The position numbers were made by a program, and so were the translations under genes. This document shows positions 62,742-64,000 of a stretch of DNA of 64,000 nt, in pieces; the stretch's first letter is position 1; each line of letters begins with the position of its first letter. The DNA comes from Microcyclospora pomicola (Eukaryota; Ascomycota; Dothideomycetes; Capnodiales): the NCBI GenBank assembly GCA_002786065.1, contig NHNY01000005.1, forward strand, positions 558,001 to 622,000, in the 5' to 3' direction. The notes under the pieces are model-generated. The model made no database searches and was not told the origin of the DNA. It saw only the letters and a program-made list of their open reading frames with translations.

Positions 62742-63255
62742 TCATCGCCTGTCGTGCCCATGATCCGTTGGACTGTCACCACTCTCTTCCTCACTGTCGT
62801 CCTTGAATCCCTCTTCCAAGTCCCGGCTCAGCCGTCTTTGGCTATCAATCTCCACCCTTCCGCCTCGCACTTCGCGGTCTGTCCGATTCACATCGAAGCC
62901 GACCATGCTCTCGCCCTCCTCGTCTCCAAAGACATCATCGCTATGCCGTCGGTTGCTGCCGTCGGTGACGTCGCGTGACCATCTCATGCTGGGCGGCAAC
63001 AGAACCCTTCCAAGGAAACCTGTGATGCGGGATCGTATAGAGCTCGTGCGATCAGAAATGGCGTCGAGAGGAAGATACTGGCTGTACCGTTGTCGGTATG
63101 CGCGCACGAAGGGCAAGATAGCGTAGGCGAGGAGAAGATAGAGGACTAAAGCGATGACGGCTGGGATGAAGAGACCCTGGCGCTCTGATGTTAGCTGATG
63201 CTCGGGTGAAGGCGCTGGTATGCATTACCTTGACAACATCAAATAGCGCAGCCAT
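62742..63255 (-). CDS. Small single-pass membrane protein of unknown function
   Basis: Two exons: 63255-63229 encodes MAALFDVVK, and an intron at 63177-63228 (52 nt, phase 0) joins it to GLFIPAVIALVLYLLLAYA. The 153-residue product has one strong membrane helix near residues 10-30, then a basic flank (FVRAYRQRYSQYLPLD) and a charged disordered tail with RRHSDDVFGDEEGESMVGF and acidic repeats, facing the cytosol by the positive-inside rule. No recognised domain. The tiny first exon and clean splice sites support a real gene. Confidence 0.6.
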
Positions 63256-63740
63256 GGCGAAGGCTACGAAGCGTAAGGTAGGCACTGGGTATGCCGGAAG
63301 AGAGTGTGGAGTCGTTGTGTCGCACGGCGGGCACGCGGTGTCGAAGCTTACGCGGAAGTGAATGGGAGGAGCACCGATCCGAGACGCCCGGTCTTCCGAT
63401 CAGTGTCGCATTAAAACGAGCGGATCGAGTTTGCCGATATAGACCAAAGGAAAGATAAAGTGGCCGAGAAACAAATACTAAGGTAGTGTAGCATGATGAA
63501 CGTAAGGAAAGTCCAGAACAACTCGGGTCTCTCAGAAGTGCGTGGCGTGCGTTCACGATGCAGCTCTGCACGCACAGGCCAGGCGGAGACAGATCATCAT
63601 ATCGTGCATATTATACAGTATATAACATGGCACATCGAGGACAATGTACCGGAAGACATATCTTCTACGCATGGCTTCATACTCGGAAGAAGCTCTTTTA
63701 CATCCAAACGCTATATTCACAATATTGCAGAGGACGCTGT
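63256..63740. other. Intergenic region
   Basis: Upstream of the small membrane protein gene and downstream of the truncated minus-strand gene. No gene recognised. Confidence 0.45.
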
Positions 63741-64000
63741 CTATTTCCTCTTCTTGCCGCCGGTCTTGACCGATTCCCTGCCGCTTGAGCCCATGACACC
63801 GTCTACTTTTTGTTGCAATTCCTTTGCAATCTTCACCTTCCCGCCCGATTTGCTGGACGCATCCCCGGGAGAGGTCAGAGGCTTGTTTGCAGTCTTCTCC
63901 TCGACCTCTTCTTCGTCGCCGCCCTGCCCAAACTCGTTGACACGAGTAGGATCGACTTTGTAGGCCCAGGACTGGTAAAGGTAGACAAAGAAGATCACAT
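63741..64000 (-). CDS. C-terminal part of a gene cut by the window edge
   Basis: The open minus-strand frame runs off the right end, so only the last 86 or so residues are seen. It begins inside or next to a membrane helix (IFFVYLYQSWAYKVD), followed by PTRVNEFGQGGDEEEVEEK and a Lys/Gly/Ser-rich tail ending KTGGKKRK. This looks like the cytosolic tail of a single-pass or multi-pass ER-type membrane protein. I cannot name it. Confidence 0.6.
   Translation of the reverse strand, partial: VIFFVYLYQSWAYKVDPTRVNEFGQGGDEEEVEEKTANKPLTSPGDASSKSGGKVKIAKELQQKVDGVMGSSGRESVKTGGKKRK

Overview
The window is nuclear DNA from a filamentous ascomycete (Pezizomycotina), most likely a dothideomycete. The evidence is dense genes on both strands, short GT-AG introns (46 to 122 nt), and ascomycete families such as Mso1, Abp2, AIM32, Crt10, Tom5, a Zn2Cys6 factor and a heme-thiolate peroxidase. 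The class is inferred from overall gene style only. I saw no tRNA, rRNA, CRISPR, transposon or virus-like element by eye.

Layout. 0.1-6.8 kb: a VTC polyphosphate polymerase subunit, a peroxisomal PMP47/ANT1-type carrier, and a GT61 glycosyltransferase with a frameshift. 7.5-12 kb: a mucin-like membrane protein gene broken by one in-frame TAG, then an Abp2-type ARS-binding protein. 12.4-17.2 kb: a full-length ABCA transporter. 17.9-22.7 kb: the ribosome-biogenesis helicase ECM16/DHR1, divergent from a proteasome assembly chaperone (PAC3-like). 24.1-31.3 kb: mitochondrial release factor RSO55, a BTB protein, a GPI-type wall protein, AIM32 and a saposin-domain sphingomyelinase. 31.7-38.5 kb: IWS1/SPN1, a three-exon TOM5 microgene, NUP57, complex I subunit NDUFA8 and an NmrA-like reductase. 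38.5-43.7 kb: a decaying zone with a small protein interrupted by TAG, a heavily eroded short-chain dehydrogenase, MSO1, and a gene interrupted by TGA. 44-53 kb: adenylate kinase ADK1, an uncharacterised protein, CRT10, PEX4 and a phosphatidylserine decarboxylase. 53-64 kb: an MMTAG2-like RS protein, glucosidase I (GH63), a heme-thiolate peroxidase, a Zn2Cys6 regulator, a 61-residue microprotein, a single-pass membrane protein, and a gene cut by the right edge.

Most genes are housekeeping: polyphosphate, peroxisome import and transport, mitochondrial import, translation and respiration, transcription elongation, nuclear pore, and N-glycan trimming. They form no operon or obvious metabolic cluster. 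Several divergent pairs share short promoters of 217 to 516 bp. The nearest thing to an accessory pair is the peroxidase next to the Zn2Cys6 regulator.

The most unusual signal is a set of otherwise intact reading frames each interrupted by one stop codon with no frame change (8064, 39504 and 43113), alongside a frameshifted GT61 gene and a mosaic dehydrogenase pseudogene. The stops could reflect C-to-T mutation, assembly error, or, more speculatively, mRNA recoding.
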